Of a stretch of 64,000 bases of DNA, positions 16,066-28,316 are shown one piece after another. Within the stretch, counting starts at the first letter, position 1. Each line of letters begins with the position of its first letter. The stretch lies in assembly GCA_949825045.1 (NCBI GenBank), contig OX463820.1, positions 6,894,501 through 6,958,500 on the forward strand, in the 5' to 3' direction. The stretch comes from Argyresthia goedartella (taxonomy: Eukaryota > Arthropoda > Insecta > Lepidoptera > Argyresthiidae). Made by a program: the position numbers and the translations under genes. The notes beneath the pieces are model-generated. The model saw only the letters and a program-made list of their open reading frames with translations, did not search any database and had not been told where the DNA came from.

Positions 16066-18442
16066 CTATTCAACTATGAAGGTTGTGGTTCTGTCTCATA
16101 TTGATGATCCTATAACGTCCAGCCGAGATGCTACCACGCTACTCTACCGTTTACAACTAGGTATGGTATAGCTTTTATTTCTCCAAAAGGATTGTACTTG
16201 TACTGCAATGCTTTTTTCATTATCTAGGCGTTGCATTTGTATGAGAACTCTGTTTGATTGTTTTGTTAAAGTGAGTTGGAGTGGATGTAGACTCCTCTAG
16301 ACTCGCATAAAAGACCTATTGTCTTGGCTGAAGGTAACACGTGTTTGATAGCATATGGAGGTATCTGTTTAGGCGAAAAGGCTTTAACAAGTTCACTTGG
16401 CAACGCTGTTCATCTGACTCCATCATTAATTTATTTCGGTACAGAAGTAGAACGTGTTCAGGAAATGCATTTCCGCGTGCAATGTGCTGCAACGGAGGAG
16501 GTTAAATTTTAGCACTAGGCCGCTCGCTAAGCGGAGTCCTAGGGCGTCGACCTCTAATTACCCACACAGTACCGCTGCACAGCGGTGCAATGCTCCAGTA
16601 AAATTTTGTATAACAAGTCTTTATTAGACCCCTTTGGTGCCAACAAAGGTGAGGGTCAATGGCTCAGCTTGCGACGCTGGCTTCTTGATAATTGCTTTGT
16701 TGGCGAACTCAAGACAACTTCTTTAATCTAAACCTGAACAAATTACGATTACAAAAGGCATGTTGGCAATTTAAAATAAGTTTATGTTTCCGTTGATGTT
16801 CTTCTTAATGCAAATTTTAATGAAGTGCTGATTGTGTTCGTAGGTATGGTGTCCTGTGACTGTTCCCATGAATTAAATACTCTGCAATGTTGTCATCATT
16901 ACATTGGAATTAAAGTGAAAATTGTAAGAGAAAACTGCTTATGTAAGTGCAATGTAGGTGTATTTCGATGCGCATGTATGGTGTTAAGTAACACACACCG
17001 GATAAGCAGAACGAAACCCGTCATCGGCAGAGAACCGGCGATACCTATCGAGTGTCTACTGTGTAAAGTGCAGCTACTTAGTTCATGCTGGTTGTGGGTC
17101 AGTTAAAGACGATGTTTCTTTATAGTCCCCAGAGCCTACCACCTAACACATTTTGAAATCATACTAGATCTCGCGAATCAATCGTTGTCTTTTGTAAAGC
17201 TTGCGGATCGTCGGGATATATCTAGAACCAAGATATAGATAAGATGTAGATATAGAGCTATAATAAGCCGCAGCTGCATCACTTATTGGAAGGCTATCGA
17301 TGCCATCCGCGGCTTGTTTTTGTAAAACCAATTTCGCAAATTGATAGCAACGAGATAAACGATGTATTTCGATGAATCATCAAAATCGGATTTATAAAGA
17401 TTCGCGTGAAATGGGAGTTGTGCAAAGGCATCGCGGTCGTTGGTATCAAAATGGTCAACGTCGCATTACTCGCTGCAAATCATGATTAAACTCCGTTAGT
17501 GGGCATCAGAAGGTATTAACTGCAGACAAAATAATAATGTTGCTGAACCGATAAAAACCACCTGGCCATTTTCTGGATGCAGATAAGTGGCTCAATAACT
17601 GTTGTTGCACATTGCCAATAGATAATACTGTAGCGAAAGAAAACCTGTTCTATTGTATGTAATTGCATTGCATTAGGATTAAACGGCTGACATTTAATAT
17701 AGGTATGTAAAAGTGGACTTGTGAGGGGAGTGCACAGAAGCTGTAAAAGCAGCAATCCCGCTGATTGGTGGAAAGTGAAATGCGTTGCTAAAATGAGTTT
17801 CTCTGACACCTATGTACTGTCACTAATCGCCCAGCCACCCAGCCAATCTTATGAACACTGCTGTGGACATAAAGACTAAAAACTAAAATTGCCAGGCGGC
17901 AATGTAGCCGATGTTTAAGTTCCTATAAAAGGTTTCCTTGCATGATTTCCCGTTAGGCGAGCCGTGTCACGCACGCCAATATTTGGTCTTCCATATTCGT
18001 TGCTTCCACCGGCTTGTGCAAACGAAGTGATTTACAATATTTAAGCGTGATTAGGCCGCGTAATTTTCGGATTTATGGTGCAGTTAAGCCTCAATTACTC
18101 GTTGTATACCAGTAGCAACGAGCAAGTCAGCGAGGATAATTACCGTTTGATTTCTTAAGTTTGCCTTCATATCGCCGACACCAGGTTCGATGATAGCATT
18201 AGAAGAAAGTTATGCAAAGCTAGATACCTAAAGGTGTATTTCATAAAAAAACATCTGGTATCTTCGAGCTTATAGACCGGGTCGATCATAGCCAGGTGTC
18301 GTAGATTGGAAGGTAAATTACGCACTCCTTACGGAAAACACTCAAAGAGAGGATCTCCACGCAAAAGTACCACTAAACACGTGTAAACTGCATGTTTTGT
18401 GATATATCTTGTCAGGAAAAAGTCTGTTAAATCGCTAATAAC

Positions 18443-18708
18443 ATAGTGCTCATGGGGTAAGTACCTGCCTTACAATCATCATTGCTGTCGAGAGTTCAAT
18501 AGGTAGCATTGTCTGACAGAACAAAATCATGTCTTCTATCTCCACCAAACGCATTTCCACTTCTGTAAACATCCAATAGTGCTCATGGGGTGAGTACCTG
18601 CCTTACAATCATCATTGCTGTCGAGAATTCAATAGGTAGAACTGTCTGACATAACAAAATCATGTCTTCTAACGCCACCAAACGCTTTTCCACTTCTGTA
18701 AACATCCA
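18443..18708. repeat. 133-bp tandem duplication, diverged
   Basis: ATAGTGCTCATGGGGTAAGT...ACTTCTGTAAACATCCA (18443-18575) is repeated at 18576-18708 with scattered substitutions. Confidence 0.9.
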
Positions 18709-19335
18709 ATAATTAAGGTCGTGTCGTCCATATCAATGTGGACTCAATCAATATTTATTATGCAGTGAACAGACTCGGGTCAGATTGTTGAAGATAAATC
18801 TGTTTACTGTGGAATGATCGGGTCGACATTGATAATGGGGTGTGATTGTCGATATGGTGCCCAGGTCCAGCTATGTCTTTGTTCTTGACACAGCTGACTT
18901 ATGACTATTTCCTATATCGCTATCTTGGCAATCACGATACAAAACATGTTGGGAATGAAAAGATATAACCTAAGATAAAGACAGTTCATGGAGGTATCTA
19001 AATCTGAAAGGTGGTCTAAAAGGTTTGTGCCGGAGTCACTGGGACTAAACAGGAGATGGAAAGCATAATGTTTTCTGTGGACTAAATAACCAATCTTGTG
19101 GAACATGAATCATGATTCACAAGAATCACAAATAGATCGCCGATCTTCAGCCGTCTATGGCTATGGATCTGAGTTATCTAGGATCAAATTAAATCTGGTC
19201 AAAACACACTCTCGGAGGTATTTCTTGTCAGTCTAGCGACGGAGACAGTCATTACATGCGAGGCGCCTCAAACAGTTAGCCGTTACGTTACGACAGGCAC
19301 TCACGCGCATCATGGCTCTGGCCTTGACGAGATAA

Positions 19336-19345
19336 GCGCATGCGC
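19336..19345. promoter_or_regulatory. NRF1/Erect wing-type palindrome
   Basis: GCGCATGCGC is the canonical NRF1 (insect Erect wing) binding palindrome. It is preceded by GATAA. It lies within repeat-free, locally GC-rich DNA. Function is inferred from the motif only. Confidence 0.3.
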
Positions 19346-20902
19346 AGGCCGATCGCCATGGCCCATCGGTAATGCTACGCTATTATCGTAAACGCTTCAC
19401 TCCATACAAAGTGTCTGTTCTCGGCCAATTACAGGCCCTTGTATGTATTGGTTTAAGCCGAAATATTGGCCCACGCTATAAAAAAGAAAGTGACGGTCCA
19501 TTTCCAAATGCCGAGTTTTAAAATTAGTAAGTTGAGAGCATATGTTGTTTTGGACCTATGGTATCTGACCAAGGCAGAGTCAATCAATATGCATTGGTTA
19601 TTGCATGTAATTAATTGGTCTCGTCTACCAGTCAGCCAGCAGTATATGAATGAATTATGTTTGTCACAACCCATATTGATTTAGTTGAGAGGATGTCAAG
19701 TGAATTATTCCATGATATGCAGGCCCCTAGGTATTCGAAGAATTTGAATTTGCCTCTATGAAAATGCAATCGATAGGGAAAAATATTTGTATCGAGTATT
19801 TTGAAGTCCGAGACTTTCTCGCTTTCGTTTACCATTGTTTTTAGTCCGTATGATTCCCTGTTTAGTCAGAATTTGCTAGTCTGCTACATTGTTGATTTGA
19901 TTGATATGGTTGGCTTCTGTGCAAGGTTCGCCTTGTCTATAGTGTGACGTTTGAAAATGATTTGTAAGTTGAATTAATTATCGTTATCATGGCCAGTTTA
20001 ACGGGTTATGATCTTGAGGTTAACTTAATAGAATAACTATCAATAACGGTAGGTAGATAAATTATATTCACATCTCTGCCTGGTCAATAAAATAGATTTT
20101 ATACTTACGTTAAATTGATGGATATACATTTATATAACTTATAATTATAAAATTCTCTAACAATTAACTGATTGTCGTGTGAATAGTACTAAATGTTAAC
20201 AGCCAATGCAATTAATTGAACCACATAAATCTCATCCATCTTCGATTCTCTTTTTCTAAGAGCTCGCCACTTTCGCTTTGTCTCGGAGACAAAAAGACCA
20301 TTTGTCCGGTATGTAGGTCGCCTGTCTCATTTCATCTATTGCCTATCACTACATGCATCAGTCTTTATGTCAACACTAAAAGCTCAATTAAGTCAACATC
20401 ACGCCTCGACGAAAATGGTGTTCCGTATCCAACGGTAAATATGAGAGCTGAGGAATAGCTTCACTAAACATCGAAGCACAGAAGTAACCACGTTTCTCCT
20501 GTGGTGGGGTTGACAGAGTGGGCTATTATCTAATTCAGCTATATGTATCTGGATGATCTTCGAAATGCATGCCTCCTCATGATGCCATTAACAATTCACT
20601 TGGCTCACGCATGGCTAATGGTATGCTCGCTAGGAAGATTAAGATAGGAAGATTATCGATAGCAAGTTGCAGTCAATCTCTAAGCAAGCTGAGTATATGT
20701 ACAGTAGCCCCGGAAAGCGCAGAACTGTTTGTAATTTGTAATTTCTGTTATGTAGAATTTGTTTAAAATAAATCTAAGTCAACTTGATTTAGCAGTAAAG
20801 TTCTTTCAAGTTCAAAATACATATAAAAGATTACTTGATGCGATCCGCTCCTTTATCAGAAAGTACACCAAGAGGAATTTAATGTAAACACAATAGGTAC
20901 AA

Positions 20903-21127
20903 TTACTCGGGCGTGTCGGGCGGGGTGAATAGGCTACTTGTGGAGATGAAAGACCCATCTATACGATTTAAAGATGCTGGTCTTCTATTCACTCTCGATA
21001 GTACAGTCTTATGTCGTCTACATGGTTCCCCTTCTGGCCCTGTGCCGTTCGTATCTCGGGCCTCATAGGGTGCACAGTCGCACGGTATTGTATAGGGGCA
21101 ACTAGACTTGATACTGACTGTACCCAT
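20903..21127 (-). CDS. Unrecognised 74-codon ORF or exon, doubtful
   Basis: On the minus strand it reads MGTVSIKSSCPYTIPCDCAP..., then SRVNRRPASLNRIDGSF and ends SLFTPPDTPE before TAA. It has balanced codon use in an AT-rich setting, four Cys in the first half, an R-R-P-A-S-L possible basophilic kinase site and a T-P-P-D-T-P tail, which look protein-like. No family is recognised. It could be a last exon of a nested minus-strand gene or chance. Confidence 0.22.
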   Translation of the reverse strand: MGTVSIKSSCPYTIPCDCAPYEARDTNGTGPEGEPCRRHKTVLSRVNRRPASLNRIDGSFISTSSLFTPPDTPE

Positions 21128-21654
21128 ATTGCGTTTTATAATGAAGATTTTTACTTTTCAGCTTATTAAACCATCCTGAATTATAGCAGACAATGTGCAT
21201 GAAACTCAGCTCTCAGATTGTTTGTACTAATTAATATTTCAAACAACAAGATAACCATGATTGATTTGACATCCCATAGCGATCACAGGCGCCAACATTT
21301 ACTTTCGGTTTCATGGTGTCACCTGCGCCTACGCACTGCTGCACATACAAAATCTTATATATATTATACATATATAGCTATCTTTATAGATGGACTGGAC
21401 CATGGATAGTGGATTAGTGGCTACCTGTTTCTCTTTTACAGTTTAGGACGCTGGATAATGTCAAACACGGTCAAATCCCATCTTAGAAGCGCTATTCCTC
21501 CTAAAGGAGGCACATCCCAAAACCCGAAAAACAATATGTTATGAAGACATCCCTTTTCTTCAATATGTGTGTTTGAAATAATAATATATTAAAATAAAAA
21601 GATGTTATCTACGCATTTTTTTTTAAAAAACCTGCAATTTCTTAGGATCTAAAA

Positions 21655-21900
21655 AGAAAATTGATATGGTTCTTGCGTCAAAAAAATTGTATTAAAAATA
21701 TCTTAAAACTGTGTGTTTGAAATTAAGTAATAATCAGTGGTTTTGAAGAAATAAGTAAAAAACACCCAATTTTCGCAATATTCCGCCGCAGCGACTGACC
21801 TAAGCCATGTTACACTGGGAGCTGTTATGAACTTTATTTTAATATGGTTGTGTCCAAATTTTCAAACACTGCGGATCAAGTTGCTAATTTAACCGATATA
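21655..21900 (+). repeat. Dispersed repeat family Y
   Basis: ATCTTAAAACTGTGTGTTTG, TAATAATCAGTGGTTTTGAA and GAACTTTATTTTAATATGGT are shared with 59580-59945; the two halves have opposite relative orientation there. Class unknown. Confidence 0.6.
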
Positions 21901-22393
21901 CGAGCCTTACGTTTCAAATGTTACAAATCCATACATACCACACTCGTAGCCTCGTGGCCTACGTAGCACAACGAGCACCGTGACGTACAGTCCATGGTAT
22001 TCATGCAGACCATTGTCTCTATCGAGTGCCTACGTACGATGTTCTCTAGCTAAATTACATATTTAAAACGCCAATGCTTCGCATGTTGTTATATGGTTAT
22101 ATGCATATGAAATGAATGACAAGCGAAAATAATACTTCTAAAAAGTAGGTTAGTTATGATGCGGTTGGATCAATTTCAAGGTTCCGCGGTTTACGGTTGA
22201 ACCGGTTTTTTGAGCGTGTTTAGCAAATAGTGCATACCTAGTTACAATGTTGAATAGAATTATCTTAAATTTATTATCGTTATTAGCTGATGCCTCATTT
22301 AATTGATTGCTGGCCTACATATTATTACTTTTTCATATAATTTATACCTGTGTTTGTTCCAGTAACAAACTAGATACTGGCTTGCAGCAGTCG

Positions 22394-22891
22394 TATAGAT
22401 CGGTTAACTAAAGCTGGCACGTTCAACACGTCGTCGTCTGGGTCTTCTCACGCACCCCTTCTGGGGCGTGGTTAGTCGGGGTCAGGTGAATGGATCTCTT
22501 CCCGAAGCATCGCGTGGTGCTTCGCCAGTTCGCGGATGTGCGGAAGGTGTGACGCATCCGCACGCGCTGACATGCCCTTCGTCAGCCTCTGGACTAACTG
22601 GTCCACTGGTTCCCATTTAAGGTCCCTCTGGATCGTCGCGTTCCTCTCGTAGCGGGGGGTGCCGATGATGGTACGCAGAGAGAGGTTCTCTTGAGCTTTG
22701 AGTCTCCGTTTGTGAACACTTGTTTGTTATGTAGTGTCTGTGCATAAGTGCACGGCGTGACGTTGCACTGCATGGGCATCAATAATAGTCTCATGAGTAT
22801 GATAATAATAATAAATATAAAACATGCTGTATAGTGAAATTGCATTAGTGTGAGTACTGTGAATGTGCCAGCTTTAGTTAACCGATCTGTA
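22394..22891. mobile_element. Foldback unit carrying a LINE 3' fragment
   Basis: 31-base arms at 22394-22424 and 22861-22891 are inverted with two mismatches; 24 bases (22397-22420/22865-22888, core TTAACTAAAGCTGGCAC) match perfectly. Between them lies the minus-strand jockey-type LINE 3' end at 22440-22705, followed by AT-rich filler. Confidence 0.6.
22440..22705 (-). pseudogene. Jockey-type LINE reverse transcriptase, C-terminal fragment
   Basis: On the minus strand it encodes AQENLSLRTIIGTPRYERNA, TIQRDLKWEPVDQLVQR and ARADASHLPHIRELAKHHA. This is nearly the same as the plus-strand fragment at 55176-55725. It ends with CCACGCCCCAGAAGGGGTGC and is a 5'-truncated relic with no catalytic domain. 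Confidence 0.8.
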
Positions 22892-25695
22892 GAATTTGTA
22901 CTCACCTCTGACTTACGATTAACCTAACTCACCAAACTTATTTCATTATCTTTTTGACTTCCATAAAGATTCATATCAGATTTCTTGCTGATTGTTAGTT
23001 CACTTCAAGATATTTTGAAGCGTATTGTGGAGAGAAATAAGGTCTCATTTCGGATATACATGTACATGAATATGTCCTTAGGAGAGGTAAACAATCATCA
23101 TCTGTATATTTATTGTTTTGTGCAATAACAATAAGCCTTTTACTTGTGTTATATTACATCGACGCGGAGCTGTTGGTTTGGGATATTAATTATAAGATGC
23201 AGATTAATTTCAAAAGTAAGTACGTGCATATCATTACCCGTGCCACCAATAATGATCATTGCAATATCTAATCATTTTCTTGTAGCTATGATACATTTTT
23301 CTTTCGTAACCTCCAAATTGATCAAATTATCTGAAGCTTGCAAATTTAATAGACGCCTACCTAACTGTAGTCATTATCACATTACGATTTCTAACTAGCG
23401 TTCTAGTTTCAGTATTTATTGCTGCAGTACCAGAATGGCACAGTTTGGGGTGAAAATTATTAAGAATTTACTAAAAATTTAAATGTAGCATCGACATAGA
23501 CATCTTCCTTGGGTGCTTCCACATTACGGCGGCTGTCGCGAGGGAACCGCACGATAGCCGCACATGCCTTTACACTGCAACACGGTGTGGCACTTCATGG
23601 ATTCCAACTGGGAAACATCGGTCCTGATTTTGATGGTAGCCTGTCATCTGTTAAATAAGGAATGGGTGCATACCAGCTTTTTCAACACCTTTAGTCAGTC
23701 GCGCGGCTGTCATTAATATGGTAACCAGCCGCTTTTGCGCAGCGCGGCAGTCGCGCTGTATTGTATGAAAGAGCTCTTAATCGATTCGATTCCATGGCCG
23801 ATTTATTGGCATTATTAAAACTCTTAACGTCCGATATTTTTTGTCGAGGTGTGTTTTAAGAATAATTTCGTCCGAAATGACTTCATCTTTGTTGAAGCCG
23901 TGCAATTTGTGTGAAAATTCGGCAACCTCATGATTATTAAAGTCGTTTACCAAAAGCGGTTGACGTCTCGGTAAACCTTCTCCCGTTATGGGATCGCCTG
24001 AGAAAAATCAGAGATAATTTTAAGAATTCATCATAGAACGCAGACGCGGGCATGTTATGTCTACTGTGACACGGAGTTACATTTAACAGAGCAAATAAAC
24101 GCATGTTCCACGTATTTGAGGATTATAAATCATTCACTATTTGTATTCAGATTTACAAATTTAGACTTCGTTCGAAAAATCAAAGTCGTGTTATCGGGCG
24201 AAAAGTCGTTTACAGCTTTGATCTCGACGTTTATAGATTGTAAAATAGCAGAACGTTTTTATTCGCCGGTGGCAGCTCGCGCTGTGAGATTGTTCTCTGT
24301 TGCTGTTTAGCTTCGCTGCCGGTGTTAGCACCGGGTTCACTCCGGGAATAGTTTCATAGGGCCCGGAGTTCGACGGACTCTGCATCCATTCAGGGTGGTC
24401 TGCTGTTTGCCACGGTTGCTTAGTTTAATAGTTGACAATTTCACGCTTGATCGGAATTCGTCATTAGCTGAAGCGTGCATACAGTACCCACGGCCATGCC
24501 TGCGTTGTGATTAAATGGTGTTGCATCGAAGGCTCGAGTTACGCGGAGCACGCTTCTCTTGCATGTCACCACTGTTGCGTAGAGTTGTATCGGCGTAATC
24601 AGACACTACTAAGTATTTAGTGAATCATGCCGATGCATTTAAGACTGCTTGGCATTAAACCTTTGCTTCACGGTACATAGGTTGTATAAAATAATGCAGC
24701 TTACAGATTTGTCCTAGGAACAAACCTCCACTTTGTATTCGACAAGATTCCTAATAAGATGGGCACTAAGCGCTTTGGAAATGGAATTCTGTCACTTCTA
24801 AAGATATCGAGGGCAATGCTTGTTACCTCCTGTTCCAATTCTGGTTCATACCAAATTTTAAATGGTGGAAGTATTTCACCTGGTTGGAATCATTCGATCA
24901 GCGAGGTACAAGACTGTTTATTTGATTTCAGCGAGCTCATTGGTAACTTTCAGAATTGTAGATGAGAAGGCAGCTAACATTAGTTAAACCGCCGACAAAA
25001 TATTTTCTTGAGTGGCGCTGGAGTTAGACAAACCAGGCCGATTTCTCTGTTAGAATTAGTCAATATTCTCTTATATCTATTTGGGTCGGATTATATACCC
25101 ATATTGAAATCAACATTGTTTAACAAATATTCTAAACACTTGATTAAAAATAGAATGCGTTATTTTAACCTTGTTCTCAATGACTATACTACCTCTTTGT
25201 GAATGCATGATTTTATTGATAGATAACAAACATTCTAATGACACAAATTCACATGTTATATTTAATAGCAGAATGTGATTGTATCACAAAGGACAGTGGG
25301 TATTTTGTTCTCCCGCTCGTAACAAGCTAGTCAATGATGTGGATTATCTTTGAAATACAATAGAGCAGTTTTGTTTATGATAGCTCAGTTTCTTCCCTGT
25401 TTTCAGATAAGTATCACCTAATGAAAATGATAATGAAACGAATTCGAACATTTAGAAAGACACGAAGGACACATTTTAGACTTTACCTATTTCTCAAATT
25501 ATTGATTTTTGATATTAGAATGTTCGTCTTTATCGATTTTCAAGGTAGTTCAATTCAAACCATGGAAGTATTGCTATCTATAATACAACGGATACCAGTC
25601 CAATTTTGGAAAGTTGTACTTTGGAAACACAACGCTGGTGGCCGAAGTAATTAAGAATGAAGTCGGCATGCAGATTAATTGTGCTCACTTATAAC
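22892..25695. other. Repeat-poor unique region
   Basis: No known repeat and no convincing exon. Several chance ORFs of 60-85 codons lack domains. Pockets with raised CpG occur at 23500-23760 and 24250-24560. Confidence 0.45.
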
Positions 25696-26192
25696 TAGGG
25701 GTGCAACGATACGCCTTTTTGCCGATACGATACCGATACCGATACGCTTATAAAAATATCGGCGATACCGAAACCGATACCGATTCACTTATTGAATTAG
25801 AAAATGAAGGTTAAATAGATAAAATACAAGTCAAGTTTTTTTATTATTACGTAATACAAAAAATATAGACAGGTTGATACAGTTTTAGTAATTAAAACTA
25901 ACATTAATCAGATTTTTATTTATTAATAGAGCGCGGGGTTTCTGCGAGCATAGTTCGTGCCTCGTTTGCAACGAAATAGACGAAACAACACGCGCGTTTA
26001 CATTGTATTTTAACGTGCCTCGTTTGCAACGAAATAGAAGAGACAACACGTGTGTTTAAATTACATTTTTAAAGCGCAAAATTTGGAAAGTATCGATGCA
26101 TCGGCCATAAAAATATCGCCGATGCCGATGTATCGGCCAACCCGAAATATCGCCGATATATCGGTATCGGTATCGTATCGGTTGCATCCCTA
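25696..26192. mobile_element. Non-autonomous hAT MITE with 8-bp target duplication
   Basis: The ends TAGGGGTGCAACGATACG and (inverted) TAGGGATGCAACCGATACG are flanked by the perfect 8-bp duplication CTTATAAC (25688-25695 and 26193-26200). Both ends hold arrays of CCGATACCGATA and CGATATATCGG. The interior contains an imperfect duplication around GTGCCTCGTTTGCAACGAAA. No transposase; 497 bp. Confidence 0.88.
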
Positions 26193-26345
26193 CTTATAAC
26201 CTCTCTCGGTCGTTTTATTTTACTGATAGCAATTTAAGAGGTGCTGGGAAATACGCAATATCACGCAAACAGTATTCTGTAAATTGTTGCTGAACTGATA
26301 AGTAGCTAACGATACGCCACACGAACAATTTTTTTTTCTCTACCT

Positions 26346-26600
26346 GATAATAATAATAATACCTTGGACACTATTTACACACATTGATCTAGCCCCAAAC
26401 TAGGATTCCCTGTATCTTGGGTGCTAGACAACGATACACATACTTATATAGATAAATATTATACTTAGATAGATAAACAACCATGACTAGGGTACAAGTA
26501 TCCGTTATCATCAAACAAATATTTGCCCCCACCGGGACTCGAACCCGGGACCCTTGGTTTCGTAGGCAGGGTCACTGCCGACTCGGCCATTCGGGTCGTC
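26346..26600 (-). repeat. SINE family 2, inverted, near full-length
   Basis: Minus strand: GACCCGAATGGCCGAGTCGG head, GGGTCCCGGGTTCGAGTCCC B-box-like, then TTGTTTATCTATCTAAGTAT and a (TTA)n tail at 26346. Intact head. Confidence 0.82.
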
Positions 26601-26729
26601 AAATGATGGAGGGGCCTTAGTTGTCCCTGGTGATATTGGCTGTAAAATTTTTGCTACTTGTATTTGGTTTACTCTGCTTTACCCACTTAATTGTTTCTAA
26701 AATAAAAATACGAAGAAAATAAAAAGAAA

Positions 26730-26801
26730 TTCCGATACCGGGAATCGAACCCGAGCCTCCTGGGTGAGAGCCAGGTATCCTAGCCACTAGACCATATCGG
26801 A
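26730..26801 (-). tRNA. tRNA-Glu (anticodon CTC)
   Basis: 72 nt on the minus strand. The acceptor stem TCCGATA pairs with TATCGGA, followed by discriminator A. The D arm is GTCTAGTGGCTAGGAT, the anticodon stem-loop CCTGG-CTCTCAC-CCAGG, and the T arm TCGGG-TTCGATT-CCCGG with one wobble pair at its base. CCA is not encoded, as expected in eukaryotes. No SINE body follows, so this is a tRNA gene and not a SINE head. It stands alone between a SINE and unique DNA. Confidence 0.93.
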
Positions 26802-27639
26802 TGCTGCAGATACTTGCGAAAATATGAATTAACTGATAGAGGCCGGGCAGATTAGCTGCTATTTCCATTCCCCGCTTATTTCTGGCTCGAGCAAGATTAT
26901 TACGGATATTGATTTTATGGCTCTATTTTCGCTGTACGCTCGTCGATGTGAATGATTTTGTATATTCTCTTCACTATCATAGGTATCATACGGTCATCGA
27001 TGCATATTAGTTACTATGTATTAAGTACTCGCATGTCTTGCGCAATAGTCTTGTATACCTCACGCCACGAATTAACAGCGCTGGGTGACGTTGGCGGGAA
27101 TTACTGCAGACGGCCACCGCTCATAACTCGTGGCGCGAGGTATACCTTATCGTTTGACTTGCTTCAGTGTAGATAATTGAAAGGCAATAAAATTACTAGA
27201 CTTCCTTGACTTTTTCACCAATAATTGATTTTACGTAATGGAAGCCTGTGAGTCATGGTTTTTAATTGAATATATAAATGTTAATGTTGAATATATAAAA
27301 TTAATAACGATACCTTTACTAAAAATGTCTACTTGTCTTCTTTCCCAGTTAATGCCGTCCTTATTATGGTTTCGTGAATATTTAAATTAATCACATCAAG
27401 AAAATATCTGGTAAGTAGAGTCCTAAAATATATCTCTCTCCAACATATTGGCTCCAAAGTGATAAACACTGCTTTATTATGCCTCACATTAAGACATCCA
27501 TAAACAAAGATCTTTATAAGCATTTACAGCCAAATTCTATACTTAGTTTCACATCTGGCGTCATATACTGTTGTATCCCATCCAGGAGTATGATAACCCG
27601 GCACTTCCTTCTTCTATGTACAGCGTGACTACAGTTTTT
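26802..27639. other. Non-coding stretch after the tRNA gene
   Basis: AT-rich; no gene or known repeat seen. There is an acceptor-like CTTGTCTTCTTTCCCAG ending at 27349, with no coding continuation. Confidence 0.4.
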
Positions 27640-27925
27640 CTAACCGACTGCAGCGAAGCGGAATAGAGTAGGGCTATGTGTTTGACCTGTATGAATATAT
27701 GTATGTCTGTTCCGGTGTCCCCTCGTAACTACTCAACGGCTCAATCGATTTTTATATATGACACGTCATTAGATTCATCTCGATAGCGCGAGTGTTACAG
27801 AGTACATAAATTCATCAAAAATAGCGGATTTGGTTCCCTCGAGTATAAAGTCTTTAAAAAGGTAGTATGGAAACATTTACTAATCTTGCACAAGCTATGA
27901 ATAATACACCTTAGTTTTAAACTAA
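27640..27925 (+). repeat. Dispersed retroelement-like repeat (family V)
   Basis: CGGCTCAATCGATTTTTATA, CATTAGATTCAT, GCACAAGCTATGAATAATAC and ACCTTAGTTT match, in inverse orientation, 57440-57870. Possibly a LINE 3' UTR. Confidence 0.6.
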
Positions 27926-28127
27926 GCATTTACATGTTTTTGATAAATATGTTCTGAAAAGCAGGAAATAAATGACGTAATTAAAAAAAAAACAATAAAT
28001 CCGGCTTCGATACAATAAAAAACACAAATCAAGCAGCTAAAACTTAACGTAGTTATTAAATCTATTACAGTGGGTTCCGCTTGTATTTAAATTAAATTTA
28101 CATAAACTTAACATAAACCATAAACAT

Positions 28128-28316
28128 TTACATACATTGCTTCTGGCCTCACACTAGGATACCCTGTGTCGTGGGAACCAGAAACAGCGACATCACTCAC
28201 ATATAAACACATCCAAGACCTGGAGTTTTTTTTTCTGTATCCCCAGCCGGGGATCGAACCCGAGACCTCTCGCATGGAAGGCAACTAGGCAGAGCCATAA
28301 CCGCAATTTAATTTAA
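28128..28316 (-). repeat. SINE family 1, inverted
   Basis: Reads ACATTGCTTCTGGCCTCACA, GACCTGGAG, a T-run, then GATCGAACCCGAGACCTCTC and GGCAGAGCCATAACCGC: the reverse complement of the 5588-5795 unit. Confidence 0.78.

Larger units (their letters stand above)
16066..22393. other. Long repeat-poor unique region
   Basis: About 6.3 kb with no SINE, LINE or GGGTTCCGTACCC repeats, except a family-Y repeat near 21655-21900. No convincing coding exon is seen apart from the doubtful minus-strand ORF at 20903-21127. It holds a 133-bp tandem duplication (18443-18708) and a GCGCATGCGC palindrome (19336-19345). It may be intronic or regulatory DNA. Confidence 0.5.

Noticed and set aside
20216..20458. 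80-codon ORF with CPVC (RING-like) motif
   Set aside because: No ATG at the start, only one Cys pair of a RING domain, AT-rich Leu/Ser-rich sequence; chance.
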